A stretch of DNA of 64,000 nt. It comes from Bradyrhizobium sp. NAS96.2 (GTDB taxonomy: Bacteria; Pseudomonadota; Alphaproteobacteria; Rhizobiales; Xanthobacteraceae). Where the stretch lies: positions 1 through 64,000 of the forward strand of contig NZ_LGHK01000194.1 in the NCBI RefSeq assembly GCF_001908235.1, written 5' to 3'. The position numbers and the translations under genes were made by a program. Under the pieces are notes generated by a model. The model searched no databases. It had not been told where the DNA came from and was given only the letters and a program-made list of their open reading frames with translations. Shown in pieces: positions 25,602 through 33,597 of the stretch (its first letter is position 1; every line of letters starts with the position of its first letter).

Positions 25602-26474
25602 TCAGTCGTAAGCCAAACACCACCCGTCGCCGCGCAGCCAGCAGCGCTCGTCGGGAAGCTCAGCACCACGATAAAGCCGCGACACCTTCTGCCAGCCGCC
25701 GCAGGCGAAGGCTTCGGCCAGCGCCTTTTCCGACGCTTCGTCGCGGCCGCCGTCGCAGGGAATGATCGCGACCGGCGATATCCAGGCGGCCTGATAGCCT
25801 GCGCCCTCGCGCCGAACCCGGAACACCGCGCCGGAGCGCGCCACCTGCTCCGGCGCGCCGCCCTTGAATCCATCGTCCGACGTCAGCGGCAGGATCAGGC
25901 GGCCGCCATCGGCAAGGCCGTCGAGCCACCGCGCGGCGGGACGGGTGCAGCCGGCGTTGACATAGATCACGTTGGCTGAATCGAAGGCAACCAGCGTGCC
26001 GTCGCCCGCGATGATCTCGACATTCGGATATGGTGCAAGATTAGCCTTGGCGCGTGCTGCAAGCTCCACGTCGTATTCGATCCCGGTGACGCGCCCGCAC
26101 GGGCCGACCAGATGCGCGAGGATCGCGGTGTAGTAGCCGGTGCCGGTTCCGATATGCACCACGTGTTCGCCGCCGGCGGGCGCGGCCTGATACATGAGGT
26201 AGGCGTGCAGCGAGGGTTGGCCGTTGTTGAGGCGGCGCGCGGGCAGCAAGGCGACCAGGTCGTTGGTGTAGAGATAGACCGGATCGGCATCGGGCGTCGG
26301 CACATAGTCGCGGCTCCACCACCGCAGCATCATCCATGGCCCGGGGCCGACGAAGTCCTCGCGCGGAATGGCAGCGAAGGCTGCGGTCAGGCGCGGATCG
26401 ACGACATTGGCGGCGGCCAGGATCTGCTTGGCATAGGCTCGGCGGACAATGCGGAGTTCGGCTTGGGGGTCCAT
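25602..26474 (-). CDS. Protein-L-isoaspartate methyltransferase-like SAM enzyme
   Basis: A 290-residue protein starting at the ATG at 26474, preceded by gagggag. The SAM site is EHVVHIGTGTGYYTAIL (motif I), followed by VTGIEYDVELAARAKANL and NVEIIAGDG, the PCMT order. The N-terminal part FAAIPREDFVGPGPW also fits. The C-terminal third is unlike true PCMT repair enzymes, so the substrate may differ. It diverges from the HicB-like gene; an inverted repeat lies between the two starts. Confidence 0.75.
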   Translation of the reverse strand: MDPQAELRIVRRAYAKQILAAANVVDPRLTAAFAAIPREDFVGPGPWMMLRWWSRDYVPTPDADPVYLYTNDLVALLPARRLNNGQPSLHAYLMYQAAPAGGEHVVHIGTGTGYYTAILAHLVGPCGRVTGIEYDVELAARAKANLAPYPNVEIIAGDGTLVAFDSANVIYVNAGCTRPAARWLDGLADGGRLILPLTSDDGFKGGAPEQVARSGAVFRVRREGAGYQAAWISPVAIIPCDGGRDEASEKALAEAFACGGWQKVSRLYRGAELPDERCWLRGDGWCLAYD

Positions 26475-26497
26475 CGCGGTGCTCCCTCTCAATGTGT

Positions 26498-26525
26498 TAT
26501 TTGACACACCGAAGTGTGTGAAATA
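26498..26525. promoter_or_regulatory. 12-bp inverted repeat between the methyltransferase and hicB starts (probable operator)
   Basis: tatttgacacac (26498-26509) and gtgtgtgaaata (26514-26525) are inverted with 11 of 12 matches around cgaa. It lies 26 bases before the HicB-like start and 24 bases before the methyltransferase start, over both likely promoters. HicB proteins usually repress their own promoters through such palindromes, so HicB is the obvious candidate to bind it. Binding is inference. Confidence 0.6.
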
Positions 26526-26550
26526 GCATACGCGGACGACGGAGGCCAGA

Positions 26551-27048
26551 ATGAAGAGACGGCTTTATCCGGCCGTGCTGGAGCGCGGTCCGCGCGGCGC
26601 GTTCGGAGCCTGGTTCCCGGATTTTCCGGACTGCGTTGCCGGCGGCAAGTCGCAGGAAGAGGCGATCGAGCGCGCCGAGCAAGCTTTGGCGCAGGCGGTG
26701 GACGGCTGGGTCGAGCAGGGCCGCGCGCTGCCGGAGCCGACGCCGATCGAGCGAATCGTTCCGCCCAAGGGCTCCGACGTCGCCGCCTTCTTCATGGTCG
26801 GCGTCGATCCGCCCGATCCGTCCGAGCGCGTCAATGTTTATCTGCCGAAGAGCCTGATCACGCGGATCGACAAGCGTGCCGCCGAGCTCGGCATGAGCCG
26901 CTCGAGCTTCTTCGGCTTTGCGAGCTCGCTCGCGCTCGAATGGCCGGGCGGCTATCCGCGCGGCGCCCCGATCGCGCCGCGCTCCAAGGTGCACAAGACC
27001 GGCGCACTGCGTGCCGAGAAGCGGCCGGGCAAGAAGCCGGTGCGGTAG
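26551..27048 (+). CDS. HicB-like antitoxin family protein (no HicA seen)
   Basis: A 165-residue protein. The N-terminal HicB fold is seen in RLYPAVLERGPRGAFGAWF and FPDFPDCVAGGKSQEEAIE; the C-terminal part VNVYLPKSLITRIDKRAAELGMSRSSFF (cited in part: VNVYLPKSLITRIDKRA) is a ribbon-helix-helix DNA-binding domain. The tail is basic (EKRRPGKKPVR-like). The ribosome site is ggagg. The usual small HicA ribonuclease partner is not found on either side, so this is a solitary member that may act only as a repressor. Confidence 0.75.
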   Translation: MKRRLYPAVLERGPRGAFGAWFPDFPDCVAGGKSQEEAIERAEQALAQAVDGWVEQGRALPEPTPIERIVPPKGSDVAAFFMVGVDPPDPSERVNVYLPKSLITRIDKRAAELGMSRSSFFGFASSLALEWPGGYPRGAPIAPRSKVHKTGALRAEKRPGKKPVR

Positions 27049-27082
27049 GAGGTTTGCCGTCAAGTTATGGCCGACCTTTATT

Positions 27083-27215
27083 CCCGTCACCCTGAGGTGG
27101 CCGCTTCTTCAGCGGCCCTCGAAGGGTCGACGGCCAGGCTGGTGGCCGTGCATCCTTCGAGGCTCGCCCAGCGGCGCAAGTGCGCCGCAAGGCTCGCACC
27201 TCAGGATGACGGGGC
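27083..27215. repeat. Dispersed repeat (type F), copy 2
   Basis: Begins cccgtcaccctgaggtggcc, includes ccctcgaagggtcg, and ends cctcaggatgacgggg, inverted to the start. Same family as 19628-19774. It lies in the 313-base gap between the HicB-like gene and the MFS gene; bases 27216-27361 show nothing further. Confidence 0.75.
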
Positions 27216-27361
27216 TGGCAAGTGCGCCCGACATCGCGTGCGGAGCGATCTCTCGTGCGCCTCCCGCATGGCCTACGTCCGTTTGCGCCGGTTGATCGGC
27301 TCGCACCCGCTCTCCATAGTGCCCGCGATTTGGGGGCTCCCGCCGGGGCTTCAGCGCGGGA

Positions 27362-28612
27362 ATGCCGATGATCGACGTGACAGTTGCGGATGAGACGAGC
27401 GACGACGCGCGGGCGCGCGGCAATGTGTGGCGGCTTGCGGCGGCGCAGGCGCTGACCGGGGCCAATTCGGCCGTGATCTTCGCCACCGGCTCGATCGTCG
27501 GCGCGTCGCTGGCGCCCGATATCTCGCTCGCGACGGTGCCGCTCTCGATGTATGTGCTCGGGCTCGCCGCCGGCACGCTGCCGACCGGTGCGATCTCGCG
27601 CGCCTATGGACGGCGCGTCGCCTTCATCGTCGGCACCTTCTGCGGCACGCTGACCGGCGCGCTCGGCGCCTGGGCGATCCTGCATTCATCGTTCTGGCTG
27701 TTCTGCGGCGCGACCTTTCTCGGCGGGCTCTACGGCGCCGTCGCGCAGTCCTATCGCTTTGCCGCAGCTGATGGTGCCAGCGCCGCGTTCCGGCCCAAGG
27801 CGGTGTCCTGGGTGATGGCCGGCGGCGTGTTCGCCGGTGTGCTCGGGCCGCAGCTCGTGCAATGGACCATGGACATCTGGCCGCCCTATCTGTTCGCATT
27901 TTCCTTCGTGATGCAGGCGCTGGTCGCGCTGGTGGCGATGGCGGTGCTGTCGGGCGTCGACGCGCCGAAGCCTGCGGCAGCGGATTTGCATGGCGGCCGT
28001 CCCCTGCTCGAGATCGCCAAACAGCCGCGTTTCATCGCGGCGGCGCTGTGCGGCGTGATCGCCTATCCGATGATGAACCTGGTGATGACCTCGGCGCCGC
28101 TCGCCATGAAGATGTGCGGGCTGTCGGTCAGCGATTCCAATTTCGGCATCCAGTGGCACATCGTGGCGATGTACGGCCCGAGCTTCTTCACCGGATCGCT
28201 GATCGCGCGGTTCGGCGCACCTCGCATTGTCGCGCTCGGGCTGGCGCTGGAGGCGGTGGCCGCCATGATCGGGCTGTCGGGGATCACGGCGCCGCACTTC
28301 TGGGCCACGCTGTTCGTGCTCGGTGTCGGCTGGAATTTTGCCTTTGTCGGCGCCTCCGCGCTGGTGCTGGAAACGCACCGGCCTCAGGAACGCAACAAGG
28401 TGCAGGCGTTCAACGATTTCCTGGTGTTCGGCATGATGGCGATCGGCTCGTTCTCATCCGGACAGCTGCTCGCGCATTACGGCTGGAATGCCGTCAACAT
28501 GGTGGTGTTTCCGCCGGTTCTGCTCGGGCTCGTCGTGCTGTCGCTGGCCTCGTTCGCCAAGCGGCGCGCGAAATTGCGCGCGGTGGATGAAATCCCGGAT
28601 CCCAGTATCTAA
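27362..28612 (+). CDS. MFS transporter
   Basis: A 416-residue protein with about 12 hydrophobic segments. The loop 2-3 motif is seen as GAISRAYGRRVAF and the helix 1 region as ALTGANSAVIFATGSIVGASLAP. The central loop (DAPKPAAADLHGGRPLLEIAK) divides two six-helix halves. It belongs to an exporter-like MFS group; the substrate is unknown. The start at 27362 or the ATG two codons later are equally possible. A type D repeat follows the stop closely. Confidence 0.8.
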   Translation: MPMIDVTVADETSDDARARGNVWRLAAAQALTGANSAVIFATGSIVGASLAPDISLATVPLSMYVLGLAAGTLPTGAISRAYGRRVAFIVGTFCGTLTGALGAWAILHSSFWLFCGATFLGGLYGAVAQSYRFAAADGASAAFRPKAVSWVMAGGVFAGVLGPQLVQWTMDIWPPYLFAFSFVMQALVALVAMAVLSGVDAPKPAAADLHGGRPLLEIAKQPRFIAAALCGVIAYPMMNLVMTSAPLAMKMCGLSVSDSNFGIQWHIVAMYGPSFFTGSLIARFGAPRIVALGLALEAVAAMIGLSGITAPHFWATLFVLGVGWNFAFVGASALVLETHRPQERNKVQAFNDFLVFGMMAIGSFSSGQLLAHYGWNAVNMVVFPPVLLGLVVLSLASFAKRRAKLRAVDEIPDPSI

Positions 28613-28623
28613 AGCTTTGTTTT

Positions 28624-28672
28624 GAGCATGATCTTTTCGGAAAACCGCTTCGCACTTTTCCGGATCATGCTC
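28624..28672. repeat. Dispersed short palindrome (type D), copy 2
   Basis: gagcatgatcttttcggaaa and ttttccggatcatgctc are inverted ends around cgcttcgc. It starts 12 bases after the MFS stop codon and may act as a transcript-end hairpin. Confidence 0.8.
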
Positions 28673-28783
28673 CTGCCAATTGCTGACACTTCGATCAGCT
28701 TCGAAATGATCGGCTTGCACGGCTCCTTACATCGTGAGAACGGATGAACCCGGTCATGACGATGTCAGAAGCAAGAGCAAGAA

Positions 28784-30061
28784 ATGGACGCATCCTCACC
28801 CACGCTGCCTGACGAATCCTCGCTCGGTTACGAGGGCTGGCGCATCGTCGTCGTCTGCTTCCTGCTTGCGACCTTCGGCTGGGGACTGGGCTTCTACGGG
28901 CAGAGCGTCTATGTCGCCGAGCTGCACAAGCTGCACGGCTGGCCGGCGTCGCTGATCTCGTCGGGTACGACCTTCTTCTATTTGTTCGGCGCCGCGCTGG
29001 TTGCCTTCGTCAGCGAGGCGATCAAGGCGTTCGGCGCGCGCAGCTGCCTGATCGCCGGCACCTTCGCGATGGCGATCGCGGCGGTTGCGATCGGCGAGGT
29101 GCGCGCGCCCTGGCAGCTCTATCTCGCCGATGCGCTGCTGGCGTTCGGCTGGGCCGGCACCAGCCTCGGCATCATCACCAACACGCTCGGCCTGTGGTTC
29201 GACAAGAAGCGCGGCATGGCGATCAGCCTGGCGCTGAACGGCGCGAGCTTCGGCGGCATCGTTGGCGTGCCGCTACTGGTGGCGGGGATCGGCACGTTCG
29301 GCTACTCCGGTGCGATGATCGCGGCAGCTGGGCTGCTGATCGTGGTGATGGTGCCTGTCATCCTGATCTTCGTCGGCCGGCCACCGGTGCATCTGCACGC
29401 AGTGACGGCCGCAGCCGCTGATGCACCATCGGCGACGCAGGTGCGCGCCCGGGCGCTGCGCGACATCCACTTCCTCTCGGTCTCGATCGCTTTCGCGCTG
29501 GTGCTGTTCGCCCAGGTCGGCTTCATCGTGCATCTGATCGCCTATCTCGATCAGGTGATCGGCCGCGAGCGTGCCACGGTAGCGATGGCGCTCTTGACCG
29601 CGATGGCCGTGGTCGGCCGCGTCTCGTTTTCCTTCGTGATCGACCAGCTGAACCAGCGCCTGGCTTCGGCGCTGTCCTTTGTCAGCCAGGCGATCGCGCT
29701 CGCTCTGATCATTAACGTACACAACGATATCGTGCAGATCGCCGCCTGCGCGCTGTTCGGCTTCTCTGTCGGCAATCTGATCACGCTGCCGGCGCTGATC
29801 GTGCAGCGCGAGTTCGACCCGCGCGCGTTCGGCGTGCTTGTCAGCCTGATCACCGCGATCAACCAGATCACCTACGCGTTCGGCCCCGGCGTGATCGGCC
29901 TGCTGCACGATCTCTCCGGCAGCTATACGCTGCCGTTCTACGGCTGCATCGGCCTCGAACTGATCGCGGCAGTGACGATTATGATGAAGGGAAGTATGGG
30001 CGCCGCTTCACCCTCCCCTGGAGGGGGAGGGTCGGATCACATTGAGCGCAGCGAAATGTGA
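28784..30061 (+). CDS. MFS transporter, oxalate/formate-antiporter-like group
   Basis: A 425-residue protein with 12 hydrophobic segments. GWRIVVVCFLLATFGWGLGFYG is helix 1 (quoted part: VVVCFLLATFGWGLGFYG), and GLWFDKKRGMAISLALNGASFG carries the loop motif between halves seen in MFS monocarboxylate transporters. The last 20 or so residues (ASPSPGGGGSDHIERSEM) are encoded by a palindromic repeat into which the gene runs, so the original C-terminus probably ended near residue 405. Substrate unknown, perhaps an organic anion. Confidence 0.8.
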   Translation: MDASSPTLPDESSLGYEGWRIVVVCFLLATFGWGLGFYGQSVYVAELHKLHGWPASLISSGTTFFYLFGAALVAFVSEAIKAFGARSCLIAGTFAMAIAAVAIGEVRAPWQLYLADALLAFGWAGTSLGIITNTLGLWFDKKRGMAISLALNGASFGGIVGVPLLVAGIGTFGYSGAMIAAAGLLIVVMVPVILIFVGRPPVHLHAVTAAAADAPSATQVRARALRDIHFLSVSIAFALVLFAQVGFIVHLIAYLDQVIGRERATVAMALLTAMAVVGRVSFSFVIDQLNQRLASALSFVSQAIALALIINVHNDIVQIAACALFGFSVGNLITLPALIVQREFDPRAFGVLVSLITAINQITYAFGPGVIGLLHDLSGSYTLPFYGCIGLELIAAVTIMMKGSMGAASPSPGGGGSDHIERSEM

Positions 30062-30171
30062 GACGGGGTGGGGTGATCTCTCAACACGGGCAGCGTCCGA
30101 GTGGAGAGACCGTCACCCCACCCCGCCGCTCATTTCATTCGCGTCGACCCTCCCCCCTCCAGGGGAGGGTC
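30010..30171. repeat. Dispersed long palindromic repeat (type E) overlapping the MFS 3' end
   Basis: ccctcccctggagggggagg near the start is inverted at the end (cctcccccctccaggggagg), with inner gggtggggtgatctctc against gagagaccgtcaccccaccc. It supplies the final codons and stop of the MFS gene at 30061 and is followed at once by a type A repeat. Confidence 0.75.
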
Positions 30172-30176
30172 AAAAA

Positions 30177-30263
30177 GTAGCCCGGATGGAGCGAAGCGCA
30201 ATCCGGGGACGGTATTGCCGCTTGGAGCGAACCCCGGATTTCGCTGCGCTGCATCCGGGCTAC
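30177..30263. repeat. Dispersed palindromic repeat (type A), copy 2
   Basis: Same ends as copy 1 (gtagcccggatggagcgaag ... catccgggctac). Its last bases include the TAG stop codon (30260-30262) of the MerR gene on the other strand. Confidence 0.85.
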
Positions 30264-30703
30264 GATCTCGCCTTGCGACGTGGCTTCTTCGTCTTCTTCG
30301 GTGCCTCCATCTTGCCGGCCGCCGCGACCCGCAGCAGGCGGCGGAAGGTGGGGCATTCCATGTGGCTCGGCGCAGGGCAGACCGCGGCGTGGCGCAGGCC
30401 GTCGCGCATCGCGTTGAGCCTGCGGATGGTGCGGTCGAGTTCGTCGGCCTTCGTCGCCAGCATCTTGCGGTCGATGCGCGGCCTGCCGTCGGGCGCGAAC
30501 ATTCTTGCGATCTCGTCGAGGGTGAAGCCCGATGCGCGCCCGAGCGCGATCAGCGCCAGCCGGTCGAGCACGCCCGGATCGAACAGGCGGCGCAGCCCGC
30601 GCCGTCCATGCGAGGCGATCAGTCCCTTCTCCTCATAGAAGCGCAAGGTCGAGGCGCGCACGCCCGACAGTTCCGCCACCTCAGCGATATCGATGTCCCG
30701 CAT
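30260..30703 (-). CDS. MerR family transcriptional regulator
   Basis: A 147-residue protein. The winged-helix DNA-binding domain is IAEVAELSGVRASTLRFYEEKGLI followed by RRLFDPGVLDRLALI (first part quoted as VAELSGVRASTLRFYEEKGL). A coiled-coil dimerisation helix (ATKADELDRTIRRLNAMRDGL) follows. Two Cys in AVCPAPSHMECPTF near the C-terminus could bind a metal or sense redox state, as in SoxR/ZntR-like members. The basic tail ends at a TAG supplied by a type A repeat. It is divergent from a methyltransferase operon with a MerR-type operator between them. Confidence 0.85.
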   Translation of the reverse strand: MRDIDIAEVAELSGVRASTLRFYEEKGLIASHGRRGLRRLFDPGVLDRLALIALGRASGFTLDEIARMFAPDGRPRIDRKMLATKADELDRTIRRLNAMRDGLRHAAVCPAPSHMECPTFRRLLRVAAAGKMEAPKKTKKPRRKARS

Positions 30704-30708
30704 GGCCC

Positions 30709-30739
30709 TTGACCTCAAGTTCACTTGAACTGGCAGTGT
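30709..30739 (+). promoter_or_regulatory. MerR-type promoter/operator of the methyltransferase operon
   Basis: A -35 box ttgacc (30709-30714) is followed after 19 bases by a weak -10-like cagtgt (30734-30739). The long spacer holds the palindrome tcaagt-tc-acttga (30715-30728). An over-long spacer with a dyad is the hallmark of promoters that MerR proteins activate by DNA distortion, so the adjacent MerR gene most likely controls this promoter. Confidence 0.6.
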
Positions 30740-30785
30740 GCAGCCTACCGCTTGCGGAAGGCAGGCATCAAGAAGGACGAGAATC

Positions 30786-31649
30786 ATGGACGTCGTAGCG
30801 CAGGTCGACGACGAGCAGCGCAAACTCTGGAACGGCGCCGCCGGACGCGCCTGGGTCGAGACACGCGACGTGCTCGAGGGGATGTTCAAGCCGCTTGAAG
30901 AGCTGTTGGTTCGGGCAGTGTCCGATGAAGCGGCGAGCCGCGTGCTCGATATCGGCTGCGGCACCGGCGCCACGACCTTCGCCGCGGCTCGGGCGCTCGG
31001 CCCGGAGGGGCATTGCACCGGCATCGACATCTCCGGGCCGATGATCGCGGCAGCGCGTGATCGTGCGGAGCGGGAACGGCAACCGGCCAGCTTCATCTGC
31101 GCCGATGCGCAGAGCTATCCGTTCGCGCCAGCGAGTTTCGACATGATCATCTCACGGCTCGGCGTGATGTTTTTTGCCGACCCGGTGCAGGCCTTCGCCA
31201 ATCTCCGCCGCGCTGCCCGCCGGGGCGCTGCACTCCGTTTGATCGTCTGGCGGAGCGCCGCCGAGAACCCGTTCATGACGACCGCGGAACGGGCGGCGAA
31301 GCCGCTGCTGCCGCAGCTTCCGCCGCGGCGCCCCGATGCGCCGGGACAGTTCGGCTTCGCGGACCGCAAGCGGGTCGAGAGCATCCTGAAGGACAGCGGC
31401 TGGGATGCAATCGCGGTCGAGCCGGTCGATGTCGGCTTGAGTTTTCCGGCAACAGAGCTGACCCGTTACGTGAGCTGGCTCGGCCCGGTCGGCACGATGC
31501 TGCAGGGGATGGAAGGGCCGCTCCGTGCAGAGGTGATCGACACCGTGCGCGGTGCGTTCGACCGCTATCTCGATGCCGGCGAGATTCGCTTCACCGCGGC
31601 CTGCTGGATGGTCGCAGCGCGAGCGCCAGTGGAGGCTGCAAATGGCTGA
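30786..31649 (+). CDS. Class I SAM-dependent methyltransferase (UbiE/arsM-like fold)
   Basis: A 287-residue protein. The SAM site is ASRVLDIGCGTGATTFAAA (about 51-69), then CTGIDISGPMIAAARDRA and the post-II loop SFDMIISRLGVMFF. It starts at the ATG at 30786, which follows the MerR-type promoter. The substrate is unknown. It overlaps the next gene by eight bases, so the two are co-translated and under the same MerR control. Confidence 0.85.
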   Translation: MDVVAQVDDEQRKLWNGAAGRAWVETRDVLEGMFKPLEELLVRAVSDEAASRVLDIGCGTGATTFAAARALGPEGHCTGIDISGPMIAAARDRAERERQPASFICADAQSYPFAPASFDMIISRLGVMFFADPVQAFANLRRAARRGAALRLIVWRSAAENPFMTTAERAAKPLLPQLPPRRPDAPGQFGFADRKRVESILKDSGWDAIAVEPVDVGLSFPATELTRYVSWLGPVGTMLQGMEGPLRAEVIDTVRGAFDRYLDAGEIRFTAACWMVAARAPVEAANG

Positions 31650-32145
31650 CGCCCTGGACTATCTGGCGAGTGCGGTGTTGATCGGCGCCGGCGCGACCAT
31701 CGCGATGGATATCTGGGGGATGGTCCGCACGCATCTGCTCGGCATGCCGTCGCTGGACTACGCGTTGGTCGGCCGCTGGCTCGGCCATCTCGCATCCGGG
31801 AGGGTGCGTCACGACCGCATCGCCGCGTCGCCGCCGGTTGCGGGCGAACGGGTGATCGGGTGGGCCGCGCATTACCTGATTGGGATCGGCTTTGCCGGCG
31901 TGCTGCTCGCGATCTTCGGCCTCGATTGGGCGCGGCAGCCGACCATCGGTCCGGCATTGCTGGTCGGGATCGGCAGCGTGGTCGCACCGTTCCTGGTGAT
32001 GCAGCCGGCAATGGGCGCCGGCATCGCCGCCAGCCGGACGCCCCGGCCATGGGCCGCGCGGCTGCAGAGCCTCCTGACGCATGCGGTGTTCGGCGTTGGG
32101 CTCTATGCGGCCGGCTGGATCGGGCGTGTGGTGTTTGACCCGTAG
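31642..32145 (+). CDS. DUF2938 family membrane protein
   Basis: A 167-residue protein with four hydrophobic segments: about 8-26, 66-88, 93-113 and 142-163. The features GAGATIAMDIWGMVRTHLLG and VIGWAAHYLIGIGFA are typical of DUF2938, whose function is unknown. It starts within the last codons of the methyltransferase gene. Its TAG stop lies in the first bases of a type A repeat. Confidence 0.8.
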   Translation: MADALDYLASAVLIGAGATIAMDIWGMVRTHLLGMPSLDYALVGRWLGHLASGRVRHDRIAASPPVAGERVIGWAAHYLIGIGFAGVLLAIFGLDWARQPTIGPALLVGIGSVVAPFLVMQPAMGAGIAASRTPRPWAARLQSLLTHAVFGVGLYAAGWIGRVVFDP

Positions 32146-32227
32146 CCCGGATGGAGCGCAGCGTAATCCGGGGATCGTTTCCGCGCACGCAGGTTTCCCG
32201 GATTTCGCTTCGCTCCATCCGGGCTAC
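32142..32227. repeat. Dispersed palindromic repeat (type A), copy 3
   Basis: gtagcccggatggagcgcag at the start, ccatccgggctac at the end. Its second to fourth bases form the stop codon of the DUF2938 gene. Confidence 0.85.
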
Positions 32228-32253
32228 GGAGTTGCAATTATCGGGCTACGGAA

Positions 32254-32748
32254 TTACGCCGCCCGCTGCTTCAGCAAATCCTCCAGATCCAGCCGCCGCG
32301 TGAACATCGCAAGCTTGCCGTCGGCGCTGCGCGGCCATTCGGCTTCGGGCCGGTCCCAATACAGCTCGACGCCGTTCTCGTCGGGATCGCGCAGGTAAAG
32401 CGCCTGGCTGACGCCGTGGTCGCTGGCGCCGTCGAGCTGGATGCCGGCCGACAGCACCCGATGCAGCGCATCAGCGAGCGCCGGGCGGCTCGGATAAAGG
32501 ATGGCGGTGTGGAACAGGCCGGTGGTGCCGGGCGGCGGCGGATGGCCGCCCTTGCTCTCCCAGGTGTTGAGGCCGATGTGGTGGTGATAGCCGCCGGCAG
32601 AGATGAAGGCCGCGTCGGTCCCCAGGCGTTGCTGCAGCTCGAAACCGAGCACGCCGCAATAGAAGCCGAGCGCCCGCTCGAGATCGGCGACCTTGAGGTG
32701 GACATGCCCGATCCGCGTGCCCGCGATGATGGGGGGATTCTCTGGCAT
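32254..32748 (-). CDS. VOC family protein, catechol 2,3-dioxygenase (CatE)-like
   Basis: A 164-residue single-chain VOC (glyoxalase/extradiol) protein. Probable metal ligands are His in IGHVHLKV (about 14-21), His in GLFHTAILYP and Glu in NGVELYWDRP. The motifs AGGYHHHIGLNTW and YLRDPDENGVELYWDRP are typical of CatE/thiol-modifying relatives. The length suits the small family members, so true ring cleavage is uncertain. It stands alone. Confidence 0.8.
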   Translation of the reverse strand: MPENPPIIAGTRIGHVHLKVADLERALGFYCGVLGFELQQRLGTDAAFISAGGYHHHIGLNTWESKGGHPPPPGTTGLFHTAILYPSRPALADALHRVLSAGIQLDGASDHGVSQALYLRDPDENGVELYWDRPEAEWPRSADGKLAMFTRRLDLEDLLKQRAA

Positions 32749-32883
32749 GACCTGGCTCCGTTGGCATCAATGCCGTGCCATCAGGGGCAAGGCTTCTCCT
32801 GCTGATATAGTCCGGATTTGCCGGGGCCGGAGCGATCCATCCGGAAACGCAGCGTTTCCGAATGACGCCACGGCCGCCTGGGT

Positions 32884-33429
32884 CTAGCAGAGCTCCGACA
32901 GCTCGCCGCCGGGCAGCTGGAACTCGAACGTGTTCAGCGTCATCGACACCATGGTGTAGTAGCCGCAGAGGCCGATCACCTCGACCAGGCCGCGCTGGCT
33001 CAGCACCTCGACCGCCTCGTCATACAGTCCCTTGGGCAGGCCGTGACCTTCGTGCAGCGCCTTGGCGACGTCGTAGATCACCCTGGCCTTGGGATCGTCG
33101 AAGGTCGGCGTCCGGCGCACGCGGATGTCCTCGATGATCTTCGGGTCGAGGCCGCCCTTCAGCGCGAGGCGCTTGTGGGCATACCATTCGTAATGCGCGG
33201 TCCAGTGCCGCGCGGTGACCAGGATCGCGATCTCCGACAGTTTTGGCGGAAAGATCGTGTCGAAGCGCAGCACCTCGCCGAGCCGGGTGGCGTGCCGCGC
33301 CATCTCCGGGCTGTTCAGCCAGGCCATCATCGGCGCCGGTGGCGCGCCGCGCTTGCCGGCGATCGACTCGTCGTAGGTTTCTTTCTGGGCGGCGTTCATT
33401 TCGCTAGGCGAAAGCAGCTTCAGCCGCAT
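32884..33429 (-). CDS. Carboxymuconolactone decarboxylase (CMD) family protein
   Basis: A 181-residue helical protein with the CMD signature region ETAIL-like SEIAILVTARHWTAHYEW and KGGLDPKIIEDIR. The CxxC redox pair of AhpD relatives is missing (LCGYYTM has one Cys), so this is a gamma-carboxymuconolactone-decarboxylase-like member without peroxidase chemistry. It starts at the ATG at 33429 with agaggaaac upstream. It diverges from the acyl-CoA dehydrogenase pair; function unknown. Confidence 0.8.
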   Translation of the reverse strand: MRLKLLSPSEMNAAQKETYDESIAGKRGAPPAPMMAWLNSPEMARHATRLGEVLRFDTIFPPKLSEIAILVTARHWTAHYEWYAHKRLALKGGLDPKIIEDIRVRRTPTFDDPKARVIYDVAKALHEGHGLPKGLYDEAVEVLSQRGLVEVIGLCGYYTMVSMTLNTFEFQLPGGELSELC

Positions 33430-33597
33430 GTCCGTTTCCTCTTGTTTTTCAATCGTTACCCCATCTCGGCGATACACCCGATCGCGCGAGGTGAGTAGCG
33501 ACGCCAGAGCATGGCGCGGCCGCGAGGCATATTGAATTCGGCGGCTGCGTAGGTCTAAGGTCGAATCCAATTCGTCGATTTTGACTGGAAACGCACC

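Noticed and set aside
26551..27361. A hidden hicA next to the HicB-like gene.
   Set aside because: Both flanks were read; one is a methyltransferase start and the other a type F repeat, with no small double-stranded-RNA-binding-fold ORF.
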